In this document: positions 41,949 through 49,891 of the stretch, piece by piece
How positions within the stretch are numbered: the stretch's first letter is position 1
Layout: every line of letters starts with the position of its first letter
Assembly: GCA_900770655.1 (NCBI GenBank)
Contig: CAAGLA010000014.1
Span: 1 to 64,000, forward strand
Length of the DNA stretch: 64,000 bases
From: Bacteroidaceae bacterium
Lineage (GTDB): Bacteria; Bacteroidota; Bacteroidia; Bacteroidales; Bacteroidaceae
Reading direction: 5' to 3'
Notes under the pieces: generated by a model
Databases searched by the model: none
Told to the model about the DNA's origin: nothing
The model's input: only the letters and a program-made list of their open reading frames with translations
Program-made: the position numbers and the translations under genes

Positions 41949-42719
41949 CTATAATTTATTTTTGCACGTAGGGCACTCTGCCATTGTTTTTATTCTGCTT
42001 GGCGGTATATCGCCGAAAAATGCACCGCAATGTGGGCAGGTATATTGTCCCAAGTATTCATTTATAACATTTTTTCTCTCCTCAATATGCCTCATTCTGT
42101 ACATTCCTGCGTGTTTCACTATTACAAACACCGCCGCAAGAATTGTAACCGCAAGCGAACTAACCCACCACGTTTCGCTCATACCTGCTTTTTTCAGAAC
42201 TATAGTGCAGGTCCAAGCAAGAATGGCTATAAGAATAGATGTGTTGCATACGGCACATCTTATCCTTGCTTTTGTTGTGAGTTCCCTTAGTTCTGTTTCA
42301 AATTTTATTCTTGTCTTTTCGAGCCTTGTATTTGTGTTTTCTGTAAGTGACAGAGCTAACTCTAAGATACTTCCCACAGCTACGGGGAACTTGTTTGTAC
42401 CCAGTTGCAGTGTGCAGCTCTCGTCTATTCTCTTGTCTACAAATTCAATGCCATTGATATATGTATGGTTCCCGTTCTTAAGGTTTGCGGCCCTTATTCT
42501 TCCCAGTTCATCAACAATCAGTTTGCAGTGTGCGATATTTTCTTTGGGCTTGCAACGGCTCACATTTCTTGGAACAGCTGCGCTTAGCGGCAGGGTAGAT
42601 GTTCTTGTTGTGCAGCCTTTTTTAACAGCCACAAGAAGGTTGTCGGAAAAGGGGTCGCGCCCAATCAATATCTCGCTTCCCTTTAATCCCATAGACTTGT
42701 TTTGTCTCTCTGCTGCCAT
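41949..42719 (-). CDS. FHA-like membrane protein with C-terminal zinc ribbon
   Basis: 256 residues from ATG 42719. The N-terminal half resembles a divergent FHA domain (EILIGRDPFSDN, NVSRCKPKENIAHCKLIVD, NGNHTYINGIEFVDKRI). Two transmembrane helices follow (about 155-205, SILIAILAWTCTIVLKKAG and SSLAVTILAAVFVIVKHAG), then a C-terminal zinc ribbon (YTCPHCGAFF, ECPTCKNKL). The order FHA-TM-ribbon mirrors the ribbon-linker-FHA order of the next gene; both probably work together at the inner membrane. A TAAATTTG promoter box lies 26 nt upstream. Confidence 0.72.
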   Translation of the reverse strand: MAAERQNKSMGLKGSEILIGRDPFSDNLLVAVKKGCTTRTSTLPLSAAVPRNVSRCKPKENIAHCKLIVDELGRIRAANLKNGNHTYINGIEFVDKRIDESCTLQLGTNKFPVAVGSILELALSLTENTNTRLEKTRIKFETELRELTTKARIRCAVCNTSILIAILAWTCTIVLKKAGMSETWWVSSLAVTILAAVFVIVKHAGMYRMRHIEERKNVINEYLGQYTCPHCGAFFGDIPPSRIKTMAECPTCKNKL

Positions 42720-42744
42720 AAGCCATATACTCAATTGATTATTG

Positions 42745-42752
42745 CAAATTTA
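42745..42752 (-). promoter_or_regulatory. -7 box TAAATTTG for the FHA operon
   Basis: Perfect TAnnTTTG on the minus strand, giving a leader of about 20 nt before the ATG at 42719. The very short leader supports 42719, not the earlier TTG at 42734, as the start. Confidence 0.6.
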
Positions 42753-42771
42753 GAAAAAACTATATAAATAA

Positions 42772-42804
42772 ACAAAAAACGGGCATAAATTGCCCGTTTT
42801 TTGT
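42772..42804 (-). terminator. Terminator after the 200-residue membrane protein gene
   Basis: Perfect 14-bp stem ACAAAAAACGGGCA / TGCCCGTTTTTTGT with a 5-nt loop, 22 nt past the stop at 42826; U run on the minus strand. Confidence 0.85.
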
Positions 42805-42825
42805 TTATAGGATGTTTCTATTCTA

Positions 42826-43428
42826 TTATGCCTGCTCAGAATTTGCGATGCACTTCCAACCGCTCAATGTCATAAAGAATGCAACAATGCTCAAAATGCT
42901 ACCAATGATGCCTATAAGTGGAATCCAGCCAATAACCAAAGCAATAAGGTTCAAAATCATAGCAGTGAAGATTTTGCTTGCACCCTGCTTTGCACCGGCA
43001 GGGAGTGTTGCAGAATTCTTAAGGTTAGAATATGCCAAAAGCAACATAAACCAAGCTACAATGTTCAGAATTACACCAACAATGCCTACAAAAGGAATGA
43101 ACGCAAGTACAATAGCAATCATCTGAAGCATAGTCGCTGTGTAAATATTGCCTACAGCTTTTGCGTCTTCGTTTGCAACAAGAGCCTTCCACGGGTTGAT
43201 GTTAGAGAAGAATACCCAAAAACCGTATAAAGCACCAATGCTTGCTACAAGTTCCATCCAATCCCAGAAGCCCCAAACTACAGCGCCGAAAAGGTCACCG
43301 CTGGCCAAATCACCTACAGCAGATATTACTGCAATAAAAGCGAATATAGCAGCAGCAATGTTGCACCAAACTTGAATAAGTACGCCTTTGTACAAATTAC
43401 CTGTTACTGTTTTCCAAGATGTTTCCAT
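42826..43428 (-). CDS. Polytopic membrane protein, 200 aa
   Basis: Four or five hydrophobic segments (AAAIFAFIAVISAVGDLA, MELVASIGALYGFWVFF, MIAIVLAFIPFVGIVGVIL, LALVIGWIPLIGIIGSIL). The repeated pattern AxxLxxIAxVxxxIPxxGIxGxIL in the last two suggests an internal duplication. No family was recognised. The gene is divergent from another multi-pass protein at 43824 that also carries MIPFIG and MIPVVS motifs, so the two may be functionally linked. It has its own TATTTTTG promoter box and terminator. Confidence 0.75.
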   Translation of the reverse strand: METSWKTVTGNLYKGVLIQVWCNIAAAIFAFIAVISAVGDLASGDLFGAVVWGFWDWMELVASIGALYGFWVFFSNINPWKALVANEDAKAVGNIYTATMLQMIAIVLAFIPFVGIVGVILNIVAWFMLLLAYSNLKNSATLPAGAKQGASKIFTAMILNLIALVIGWIPLIGIIGSILSIVAFFMTLSGWKCIANSEQA

Positions 43429-43459
43429 AATGTAAAGTTTTAAGTTTGTAAATAATGTT

Positions 43460-43467
43460 CAAAAATA
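43460..43467 (-). promoter_or_regulatory. -7 box TATTTTTG for the 200-residue membrane protein
   Basis: Perfect TAnnTTTG on the minus strand, 32 nt before the ATG at 43428. A weaker ATTG element lies about 18 nt upstream of it. Confidence 0.6.
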
Positions 43468-43572
43468 TTTATGTTGGTTTTGTTTCAATATTTAACCTTA
43501 TATAATTGAATTCCACCTGTATGGTATTGTTCCTGTGCCTTGTGTTGTTTGTCTATATTATTTTTAAATAAT

Positions 43573-43605
43573 TTTGCTGTTAAAAAGATAAAAATTATAT
43601 CTTTG
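43573..43605 (+). promoter_or_regulatory. Consensus promoter for the 276-residue membrane protein
   Basis: TTTG at 43573-43576 and TATCTTTG at 43598-43605, 21-nt spacing, a perfect Bacteroidetes promoter. It predicts a leader of about 210 nt before the ATG at 43824, unusually long for this window. Confidence 0.8.
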
Positions 43606-43613
43606 CACAAAAT

Positions 43614-43634
43614 CTATCTTTTGCCAAGAGGCAG
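43614..43634. repeat. Quasi-palindromic element, copy C
   Basis: Core TCTTTTG-C-CAAGAGG, diverged from copy D (15 of 21 identical). It starts 9 nt after the -7 box, like copy B. It would form a hairpin near the 5' end of the leader. Confidence 0.65.
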
Positions 43635-43697
43635 AGAATATTGCAAATGTATAAAAAATGTAAAAGAAAGAAGAAATCCTTTAATCAAATTTGTTAA

Positions 43698-43737
43698 TAG
43701 GAGATAAAAATAATATAAATCTCTGAATTATCTCCTA
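43698..43737 (+). promoter_or_regulatory. Long-loop inverted repeat in the leader
   Basis: Perfect 10-bp arms TAGGAGATAA and TTATCTCCTA separated by 20 AT-rich nt, between elements C and D in the leader of the gene at 43824. Confidence 0.6.
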
Positions 43738-43762
43738 AAAATAAATGCTTTATGGGGCTTTC

Positions 43763-43783
43763 CCGTCTCTTGCCAAGAGATGG
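43763..43783. repeat. Quasi-palindromic element, copy D
   Basis: Core TCTCTTG-C-CAAGAGA, 7-bp perfect arms around one base. It is 20/21 identical to copy A and 20/21 to the reverse complement of copy B. Its centre is 149 bp after that of copy C, and it ends 40 nt before the start at 43824. Confidence 0.75.
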
Positions 43784-43823
43784 AATACTTTAGGAAATAT
43801 ATTAATCTTAAAATAATTTATTT

Positions 43824-44654
43824 ATGGAAAAACAAAAGTTGAATTATCTAATGGTGTTGTTCGGTCTTGTGTTTATGACAATGACAACACTTCCGGGATT
43901 CATTCCTTCGGTCGAGTTTATAGCTCAATTAGTAGGCGGTATAACAAAAGTTGCCGGTGTTGCTCTTCTTGTAACAGGAATAGTGCTCAACATTGGTAAT
44001 TGGAAAGGTGTAATGCCTATACCGTTTATTGTTGTAGCAGGTGTTGCTGCGCTTGTTACCATTCTGTCTATGATACCATTTATAGGTTATGTCTTTACTT
44101 GGATAGCATTTATTGTATCTATAGTTGCAATATTCCTTGCCGGTGGTGCCTTCAAAGTACAATGGAAGAACAGTGTTACAGCCGGTGCAGTTGTGTTGGC
44201 ATTGGCTACTACTGCTGCCTACTACGAAGTTATCGACAGCATTCTGTTCGTGAACTTTGCAGCAATTGCGGCATACGTATTCATTTTCTTGAACGTGGCA
44301 GCATTGAACCCTGTACTTGACGAGGCCGGGCAAAGTGCAATGGGCAAGCTGAAGATTGCTGCTATATGCGGCATTGTTGCCTCTGTGCTTAAAATGATAC
44401 CCGTAGTGAGCACATTTGTTGCTTGGTTGCCATACACTGCATTTGCAATATTCCTGTTGCTTGCATTTAAGGGACTGAAAGATTCTTTCCCCGAAGCAAA
44501 TCTTCTTTTCATTACAAGTATATTGCTTTTGGTCGAAGAGGGCTTGGATTTCATCCCCGTAATCTGTTACTTTGTTTGTCCATTCATCGCTCTTGGCGTG
44601 TTGGTTGTGAGCGTATGGGGTTGGTATAATGTAATAGCCAAGCTGGAGAAATAA
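43824..44654 (+). CDS. Polytopic membrane protein, 276 aa
   Basis: Seven or eight transmembrane segments with short loops (LMVLFGLVFMTMTTLPGF, GVALLVTGIVLNIG, FTWIAFIVSIVAIFLAGGAF and others). The pattern VxxILSMIPFIGYVFTW near residue 75 recurs as VASVLKMIPVVSTFVAW near 185, suggesting an internal repeat. It is not a recognised transporter. Divergent from the 200-residue membrane protein with similar IPxxG motifs. The long structured leader with elements C and D, shared with the lipoprotein gene at 28908, points to specific regulation. Confidence 0.78.
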   Translation: MEKQKLNYLMVLFGLVFMTMTTLPGFIPSVEFIAQLVGGITKVAGVALLVTGIVLNIGNWKGVMPIPFIVVAGVAALVTILSMIPFIGYVFTWIAFIVSIVAIFLAGGAFKVQWKNSVTAGAVVLALATTAAYYEVIDSILFVNFAAIAAYVFIFLNVAALNPVLDEAGQSAMGKLKIAAICGIVASVLKMIPVVSTFVAWLPYTAFAIFLLLAFKGLKDSFPEANLLFITSILLLVEEGLDFIPVICYFVCPFIALGVLVVSVWGWYNVIAKLEK

Positions 44655-44672
44655 AAGATAACCTATAAATAT

Positions 44673-44710
44673 AAAAAAAGAGTAGAGAGCGCGCTCTCTA
44701 CTCTCTTTTT
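44673..44710 (+). terminator. Rho-independent terminator
   Basis: Perfect palindromic stem AGAGTAGAGAGC / GCTCTCTACTCT preceded by an A run and followed by CTTTTT, 20 nt after the stop at 44654. Confidence 0.9.
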
Positions 44711-44825
44711 ATATGGTCTACAATCCTTTTTTTGCATTCGTCACCTATTGGCGGTGTTTTGTCACTTAATCCTTCCGCTTCGTGTAATATGCTGCTGTAA
44801 AATTGTTTTCACCAGCTTGTCGCTG

Positions 44826-44833
44826 TACTTTTG
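44826..44833 (+). promoter_or_regulatory. -7 box TACTTTTG for the 1135-residue secreted protein
   Basis: Perfect TAnnTTTG 49 nt before the ATG at 44882. The -33 region contains TTGTTTT at the expected distance but not an exact TTTG. Confidence 0.6.
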
Positions 44834-44881
44834 CACTGTACAAAACGACAACAAACAATATTAATATAAAAACGTAAATGT

Positions 44882-47800
44882 ATGAATACTAATGGATTCT
44901 ATTTTAAATTGAGAACTTTTTTAACAGCTGTTCTATTGGCTGTGGGTGTAGTGGCAAATGCCGATGTATATTCCGGTGTTGGTGGTGAAGATATAGTGTG
45001 GACCCTTGATACAGAAACCGGTGTGCTCGAAATTAGCGGTACTGGTTCTACATCGGAGCACAGTTGGAAGGAATATTCCGAGTATATTAAGAAAGTAATA
45101 GTGCACGATGGTGTTAAGCATATTGCCGATCGTGCTTTCTCCGGGTGTACGAACCTTGTCGAGGCTATTATCGGCAACGATGTAGAGAGAATTGGATATT
45201 TTGCTTTCGAGAATTGCTTCTCGTTGGAATATGTAGATTTGGGAGAGGGTATCAGAAGTTTTGGCGGTTACGCTTTCAGTAGTTGTAAGAGCCTTAGAAC
45301 AATAGAACTTCCGAATGGTTTAACTACTATAGAAGGCTGTGGGTTCAGTTTTTCAGGTTTGAGAAGTGTAACTATACCATCGAGTGTTACAAGCATAGAT
45401 TTGGGCATATTCGATTATTGCGAAGATTTGGAACAGATTATTATAGACGAGGCAAACCCTGTTTACGACAGCCGTAATAATTGCAATGCTGTTATAGAAA
45501 CATTGACAGGTCTTCTTGTAGAAGGATGTAATGCCACAATAATCCCCGAAGGAGTTACCTCTATTGGAAATGGTGCATTCGGCGGTTGTCGTAAATTGTC
45601 AAGCGTAACAATACCTTCCACTGTTACATATATCGATGCTTATGCATTCTTTGAATGCAACGCTATAAAGAGTATGACATCTCTAATTGAGCCCGGAAAT
45701 CTTATGGAGGTGATGACTTGTGCCTTCGATGGTATGGACAGGGAAAATTGTGTTCTTTATGTTCCAGTAGGGGCTAAAGATGTATATTCCGTAACAGGTG
45801 GTTGGCGCGACTTTAAGAATATTATAGAGTTGGGTGATACTATTCCTGCCGGTGATATGGATACCCCCGAAGATTGTGAATGGTCGTTCCGCCTGACAGA
45901 GGCCGATGGCCTGCTTGGCGAGGATATCAGCGAAGGTGCAGGTAATCAGTATCGTTTCCAATCTTCCAACTTTGTATTGCCTGCCCCAACGACAAGCATT
46001 CGCTTTACTGTTATAGAGACTGTGTCAAACCTTAATCTAGACGGTTATAAATATACAGCATTTGGTGAATTCACTATACTCGATGCCGACGGAAACTCAG
46101 TCCCCTATAAAGCAACAACCAATGCCGACCACAATCTGTTGTCTGGTTTTGAAGATGGCGGCGGCCTGCCGGCTTTGAACGATGGCGACTATTCTACATT
46201 CTTTCACACCGTATGGAATGGCGACCAATCCCCAAAAGAATACCACTATGTGGAATTTGCTTTTGAGGAGCCTATAAATGAATTCTCATTGGATATTGTG
46301 TGGCGAGAGCACGAATATGGTAATAGACTGCGTGCAACTTTGGCCTATCTGCTCCCCGGCGGCAGCAGCTGGAATGGTGAGGAGCCCGGCAACGAAACAC
46401 CTGATACCGGTGCTGATGAAGAAGGTGAAAATGCCGACAGCATAGCTATAACAACTGGCGAAGCCATAGACCTCGGTCTGTCGGTTAAATGGGCAAGCTG
46501 CAATGTCGGCGCAACAAGCCCCGAAGAGTATGGCGGCTACTATGCTTGGGGAGAAACCGAAGAGAAAGACCTCTACTCTTGGAGCACATATAAATGGTGC
46601 AATGGTACAGAGAATTCTATGACCAAATACTGTAGCAACAGCGAATATGGCATTGTAGATAACAAAACCACTCTTGACCCCGAAGACGATGTTGCCCACG
46701 TAAAATGGGGTGGCAACTGGCGTACACCAACCCTTGCCGAGCAACAAGAGCTTATAGACAAATGTACTTGGGTGTGGACTACTCTCAATGGTGTAAATGG
46801 TTACGAGATAACCGGCCCCAATGGAAACAGCATATTCCTGCCTGCGGCTGGCTGTCGCAACAATTTCGAGGCATACTTCCAGAATACTTTCGGCTACTAT
46901 TGGTCTGGTTTGTTAAGCAGCGATTACGACAATAATGCTTCTCTTCTGTTTTTAGAAAGCGAATATTGTGATTGGCGTGGCGGTGTCCGTTGCTTTGGCG
47001 AGTCGGTACGCCCGGTTTACGGAAACAGCGGTTCAGACACAGAAGATGATGAAGCAGCAAACGATACCCCCGAAGAACCCACTGTCAGCGCAGGCGAAGC
47101 CATAGACCTCGGCCTGTCGGTTAAATGGGCAAGTGTCAACTTAGGCGCACAATCGCCCGAAGAGTACGGCGATTATTTACAATGGGACGGAAGCGATTTA
47201 GCGCACTCAGCACTTGGCGGCAAATGGTTTATGCCCACACTGGAAGAGGGACAGGAGTTGATAGACAAGTGTACTTGGGAATGGTGTGAACTTAACGGTG
47301 TTACAGGTTACAAGGTTACAGGCCCTAACGGCAACAGCATATTCTTGCCGGCGACCGGCTGGAAACATTCCGACTTCAGTGACGATGTAAGTGTTGGAAT
47401 AGAGGGTAATTACTGGACAATAACTCCTTCCGAGCTATATTCACCCGGTATGGCATCATACGATTTGCAATTCCACGACGATGGTCGAATATTTATGTCT
47501 CCACACGGTATGGCTATGGGCTTCCAGACAGTAAGAGCTGTTTACCGTGAAGATTATGCAGGAGAAGATATAGAGCCGCTTAAGTATATCGATATTTACG
47601 ACAGTGATGCTTGCCTTGCTATAGATTCTGTCGGTACATACGACATTGTAGCATACACCCGCATATTCGATGCAACAGATTGGGAAGCTTGGTATATGCC
47701 ATTCGATGTTCCATACAGCAGTTTGCAAGAAGACCTCGATGTTGCATACATCAACAACATACATCAGTACGACGACGACAACGACGGTGTTATAGACCGT

Positions 47801-48289
47801 ACAGAGATAGAAGCAATAAAAATGACCGACGGTGTACTGAAGGCTAACTTCCCATACGTTGTAAGGGCAAAAGAGAGTGGATTGTTCGTTTGGGAATGGG
47901 AGAATGTAACAATAGACCCGCAGATAAACAGCTATTCTTGTTCATCTATGTATAACACATATACATTCTTTGGCAGTTATAATTACATTGAACCGGGTGA
48001 ACTGCAAGGAGCCTATATGCTTGGTGCCGATGGTTATATGGTCTCTTCGGAGAGTATGCAGCTTGGGGCATTCCGTTTTTACCTTAGCATTGAGAGCAAG
48101 GGTGTAACAGGCCCGTCAATGTCGGCAAACATAAGGTTGAGAGTGCGTGGCGATGAGGCTGCAACCGGTATTGAAACAGTCGAAGGTGTTGAAAGCAACG
48201 TAATATACGACCTTAGCGGGCGTGTAGTTACAGAGATTACCGAGCCCGGAATATATATCGTAAACGGCAAGAAGGTTGCAATAAGGTAA
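44882..48289 (+). CDS. Large secreted protein: LRR_5 + discoidin-like + two FISUMP domains + sorting-like tail
   Basis: 1135 residues with a signal peptide (about 1-27). BspA-type leucine-rich repeats (about 60-290; AFSGCTNLVEAII, SLRTIELPNGLTTI, GAFGGCRKLSSVTIP) are followed by a discoidin/F5-8C-like domain (about 333-495). Two FISUMP (major paralogous) domains start with GEAIDLGLSVKWAS at about 525 and 737; the second is shortened and lacks the middle part. Then comes a C-terminal beta region with a calcium-loop-like DDDNDGVIDRTE. The last 30 or so residues (VIYDLSGRVV, PGIYIVNGKKVAIR) match the tail at 38131. It is probably exported by the T9SS and displayed or released. The two FISUMP starts are almost identical at the DNA level (39 of 40 nt), so the repeat is recent or under gene conversion. 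Confidence 0.85.
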   Translation: MNTNGFYFKLRTFLTAVLLAVGVVANADVYSGVGGEDIVWTLDTETGVLEISGTGSTSEHSWKEYSEYIKKVIVHDGVKHIADRAFSGCTNLVEAIIGNDVERIGYFAFENCFSLEYVDLGEGIRSFGGYAFSSCKSLRTIELPNGLTTIEGCGFSFSGLRSVTIPSSVTSIDLGIFDYCEDLEQIIIDEANPVYDSRNNCNAVIETLTGLLVEGCNATIIPEGVTSIGNGAFGGCRKLSSVTIPSTVTYIDAYAFFECNAIKSMTSLIEPGNLMEVMTCAFDGMDRENCVLYVPVGAKDVYSVTGGWRDFKNIIELGDTIPAGDMDTPEDCEWSFRLTEADGLLGEDISEGAGNQYRFQSSNFVLPAPTTSIRFTVIETVSNLNLDGYKYTAFGEFTILDADGNSVPYKATTNADHNLLSGFEDGGGLPALNDGDYSTFFHTVWNGDQSPKEYHYVEFAFEEPINEFSLDIVWREHEYGNRLRATLAYLLPGGSSWNGEEPGNETPDTGADEEGENADSIAITTGEAIDLGLSVKWASCNVGATSPEEYGGYYAWGETEEKDLYSWSTYKWCNGTENSMTKYCSNSEYGIVDNKTTLDPEDDVAHVKWGGNWRTPTLAEQQELIDKCTWVWTTLNGVNGYEITGPNGNSIFLPAAGCRNNFEAYFQNTFGYYWSGLLSSDYDNNASLLFLESEYCDWRGGVRCFGESVRPVYGNSGSDTEDDEAANDTPEEPTVSAGEAIDLGLSVKWASVNLGAQSPEEYGDYLQWDGSDLAHSALGGKWFMPTLEEGQELIDKCTWEWCELNGVTGYKVTGPNGNSIFLPATGWKHSDFSDDVSVGIEGNYWTITPSELYSPGMASYDLQFHDDGRIFMSPHGMAMGFQTVRAVYREDYAGEDIEPLKYIDIYDSDACLAIDSVGTYDIVAYTRIFDATDWEAWYMPFDVPYSSLQEDLDVAYINNIHQYDDDNDGVIDRTEIEAIKMTDGVLKANFPYVVRAKESGLFVWEWENVTIDPQINSYSCSSMYNTYTFFGSYNYIEPGELQGAYMLGADGYMVSSESMQLGAFRFYLSIESKGVTGPSMSANIRLRVRGDEAATGIETVEGVESNVIYDLSGRVVTEITEPGIYIVNGKKVAIR

Positions 48290-48318
48290 ATGAATATACC
48301 GTAAGTCATTAAATATAA

Positions 48319-48349
48319 GAGGCTGCTAAAAAGACTTTTTAGCAGCCTC
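48319..48349 (+). terminator. Rho-independent terminator
   Basis: 15-bp perfect stem GAGGCTGCTAAAAAG / CTTTTTAGCAGCCTC followed by ATTTTTG, 29 nt after the stop of the 1135-residue gene. Confidence 0.92.
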
Positions 48350-48389
48350 ATTTTTGTGGAGATGAATAAAAAGATGTAGTTCATGGCTT

Positions 48390-48480
48390 GCTTATTCTCG
48401 GAACACAATAGATAAATAGGCTTATTGCGCATTTAAACGAACAAAAAATAGGGAAACAAGTTTGTTTTATGCTAAAATGC
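48390..48480. repeat. Flanking repeat of the DUF6973 cassette, copy 3 (partial)
   Basis: Sequence including CTTATTCTCGGAACACAATA and the downstream AGGGAAACAAGTTTG is repeated near 49650-49740 and 50998-51080. It marks the left edge of the tandem duplication; spacing of the CTCGGAA marker is 1267 bp to copy 2 and 1344 bp from copy 2 to copy 1. Confidence 0.75.
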
Positions 48481-48489
48481 GCATAAATA

Positions 48490-48981
48490 CTACTCGTTGT
48501 AAATATGAATATTTCTTTCTTTGTCCATTATAAACTTCTGGTCAATTGAGAAAATATAATGTTCTTCTACTTCTCTTGAATCAAAATCTGCATCAGCAGT
48601 CTCTATTTTGGAATACGCCTTAACTGTACCTTTGTTGATAAAAAGAAGTGTGGAAAATGAATCAAAATTTGTATTATTGTCGCACTTTCTCCTTAATATA
48701 TCTGACATTCTCAGGTTGAGAAAATCCTCTCTTTCCGTGTTGAAATATGGATAAACCAAGAATATACTGTCATATTTCTCATTGCTGTAATCCTGAAATG
48801 AAAAGACCTCTTCCGTTTGTTCATTCTTCAGTGGCAAGTCAATTCTTGTTTCACTTGGAATTAGTACTCCTGCCATATCTAAGACAAAATAAATATCGCG
48901 TTTTGTATTTTCGCTACAGCCGGTAAATAATACAGCAAAAGCAAAGATTATAGTCCTAAAGTCCAATTTTAAGTTTCCCAT
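48490..48981 (-). CDS. Cassette lipoprotein, copy 2 (possible immunity protein)
   Basis: 163 residues from ATG 48981; an upstream in-frame ATG at 48993 adds four codons. Lipobox in FAVLFTGC (about Cys18). The body shares with the copy-1 lipoprotein at 49892 the segments FSFxDYxxEKYDS, INKGTVKAYSKIE (IDNGTVKAYTEIG there), IDQKFIMDKERNIHIYNE (FEQRFILDENRYVHIYEE there). The gene overlaps the 3' end of the frameshifted DUF6973-like gene by 26 nt. Pairing with a predicted toxin-like gene in both copies suggests an immunity or inhibitory partner at the membrane; this is inference. Confidence 0.7.
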   Translation of the reverse strand: MGNLKLDFRTIIFAFAVLFTGCSENTKRDIYFVLDMAGVLIPSETRIDLPLKNEQTEEVFSFQDYSNEKYDSIFLVYPYFNTEREDFLNLRMSDILRRKCDNNTNFDSFSTLLFINKGTVKAYSKIETADADFDSREVEEHYIFSIDQKFIMDKERNIHIYNE

Positions 48982-49455
48982 TGTTTGCAGCATCTATTAC
49001 GTTGTTTAATAGCTCTTCTTCGCTCCAGCCATTTATAATGGCTTGGTTGCCTAAATAGTATCCAACAGAGTTATTATGTAAATCCATCGTTTTATCCTTA
49101 TTGTTTGGAATATTCTCGTGGGCATCCCAAACTCTTTTGCGAGTGGTGAATTATAACCTGCTGAAATTTGGTTTAGTGCACACCAATAGCAGTGTCTGAC
49201 AGCATCGCCGTAGCCATCCGAGGTCCCTCCTAACTTCCTTCCAATTCTTCTTGCTTTATTGGCATTATTGTTAAACCTGTACGCAAGAATTGGGTGTCTA
49301 TATACAAAACTCTTTTCATCATTGGAGAGGGTGTAGTATGTGTCTTCATAACCATCTTCTTGCGGTGGGAAGTTTCCTTCATTCCAATTATCATACGCTC
49401 TTGCTCTCTCAAAGATGTTTGGCATTCTCTGGCCGTTTTTAAAAAAGTTGCTCAT
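48956..49455 (-). pseudogene. DUF6973-like gene, copy 2, broken by a 1-nt deletion
   Basis: The first 110 or so codons (MSNFFKNGQRMPNIFERARA... to AGYNSPLAKEFG) match the intact paralogue at 50307. At about 49124 one base is missing relative to copy 1 (GGGATGCCCAC versus GGGAATGCCCAC), and the frame changes to a short nonsense end stopping at 49051. In the other frame the expected continuation MDLHNNSVGYYLGNQAIING and a variant end (GKLKIGL) run to a TAG at 48956-48958. The start region and the paired lipoprotein remain intact, so the inactivation seems recent. Confidence 0.8.
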
Positions 49456-49639
49456 AATTAATGCATTAAAAAATACAATGCAGAATTACCGTGTGACCCT
49501 TTTTGCAAGGTTGCTGAACTGCCACTTTGAGATTACTTTCTAAAGCGAATATACAAAACGGAGAAGCCGATGTCAATAGTTATTGGTGGAAATCTCTTTT
49601 TGTTTCACTTGATTTAACAAAAAAGAAGAGACAAAAAAA

Positions 49640-49784
49640 GGTAAGTAAATAAGCAAGTTTATTCTCGGAATGCAACAGATAAGCAGGTCTATTCTGCATA
49701 TAAATAAACAAAAAATAAGGGAAACAAGTTTGTCCTTCCTTGCTTCCCTATTGAAAATCAATGGTTTAACTAATTGCTAAATCT
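49640..49784. repeat. Flanking repeat of the DUF6973 cassette, copy 2
   Basis: This stretch repeats, with scattered differences, the segment 50985-51125 downstream of the DUF2795 gene (marker AAGTAAATAAGCAAGTTTAT, CTCGGAA, GGGAAACAAGTTTGT, TTAACTAATTGCTAAATC). The offset between the copies is 1341-1344 bp. Confidence 0.8.
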
Positions 49785-49808
49785 TAATACTCCTCTTCGT
49801 CAAAGAAG
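49785..49808 (-). pseudogene. Remnant of DUF2795 gene 3' end
   Basis: On the minus strand this encodes FFDEEEY followed by TAA, the last codons of the DUF2795 gene at 51126-51347, in the same relation to the repeated downstream flank. It marks where the duplicated segment begins. Confidence 0.75.
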
Positions 49809-49891
49809 TTAATGGTGCTTGAATATCAACGATTTAGGACAAAAATCCTTTAAATAAACAAATTTATTTTACGCTAAAACGCGAGAAAATA

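Noticed and set aside
43614..43783. Segment between elements C and D as an invertible promoter
   Set aside because: The consensus promoter lies outside the C-D interval and C and D are only 15/21 alike, so inversion would not move the promoter. Regulatory leader elements are the simpler view.
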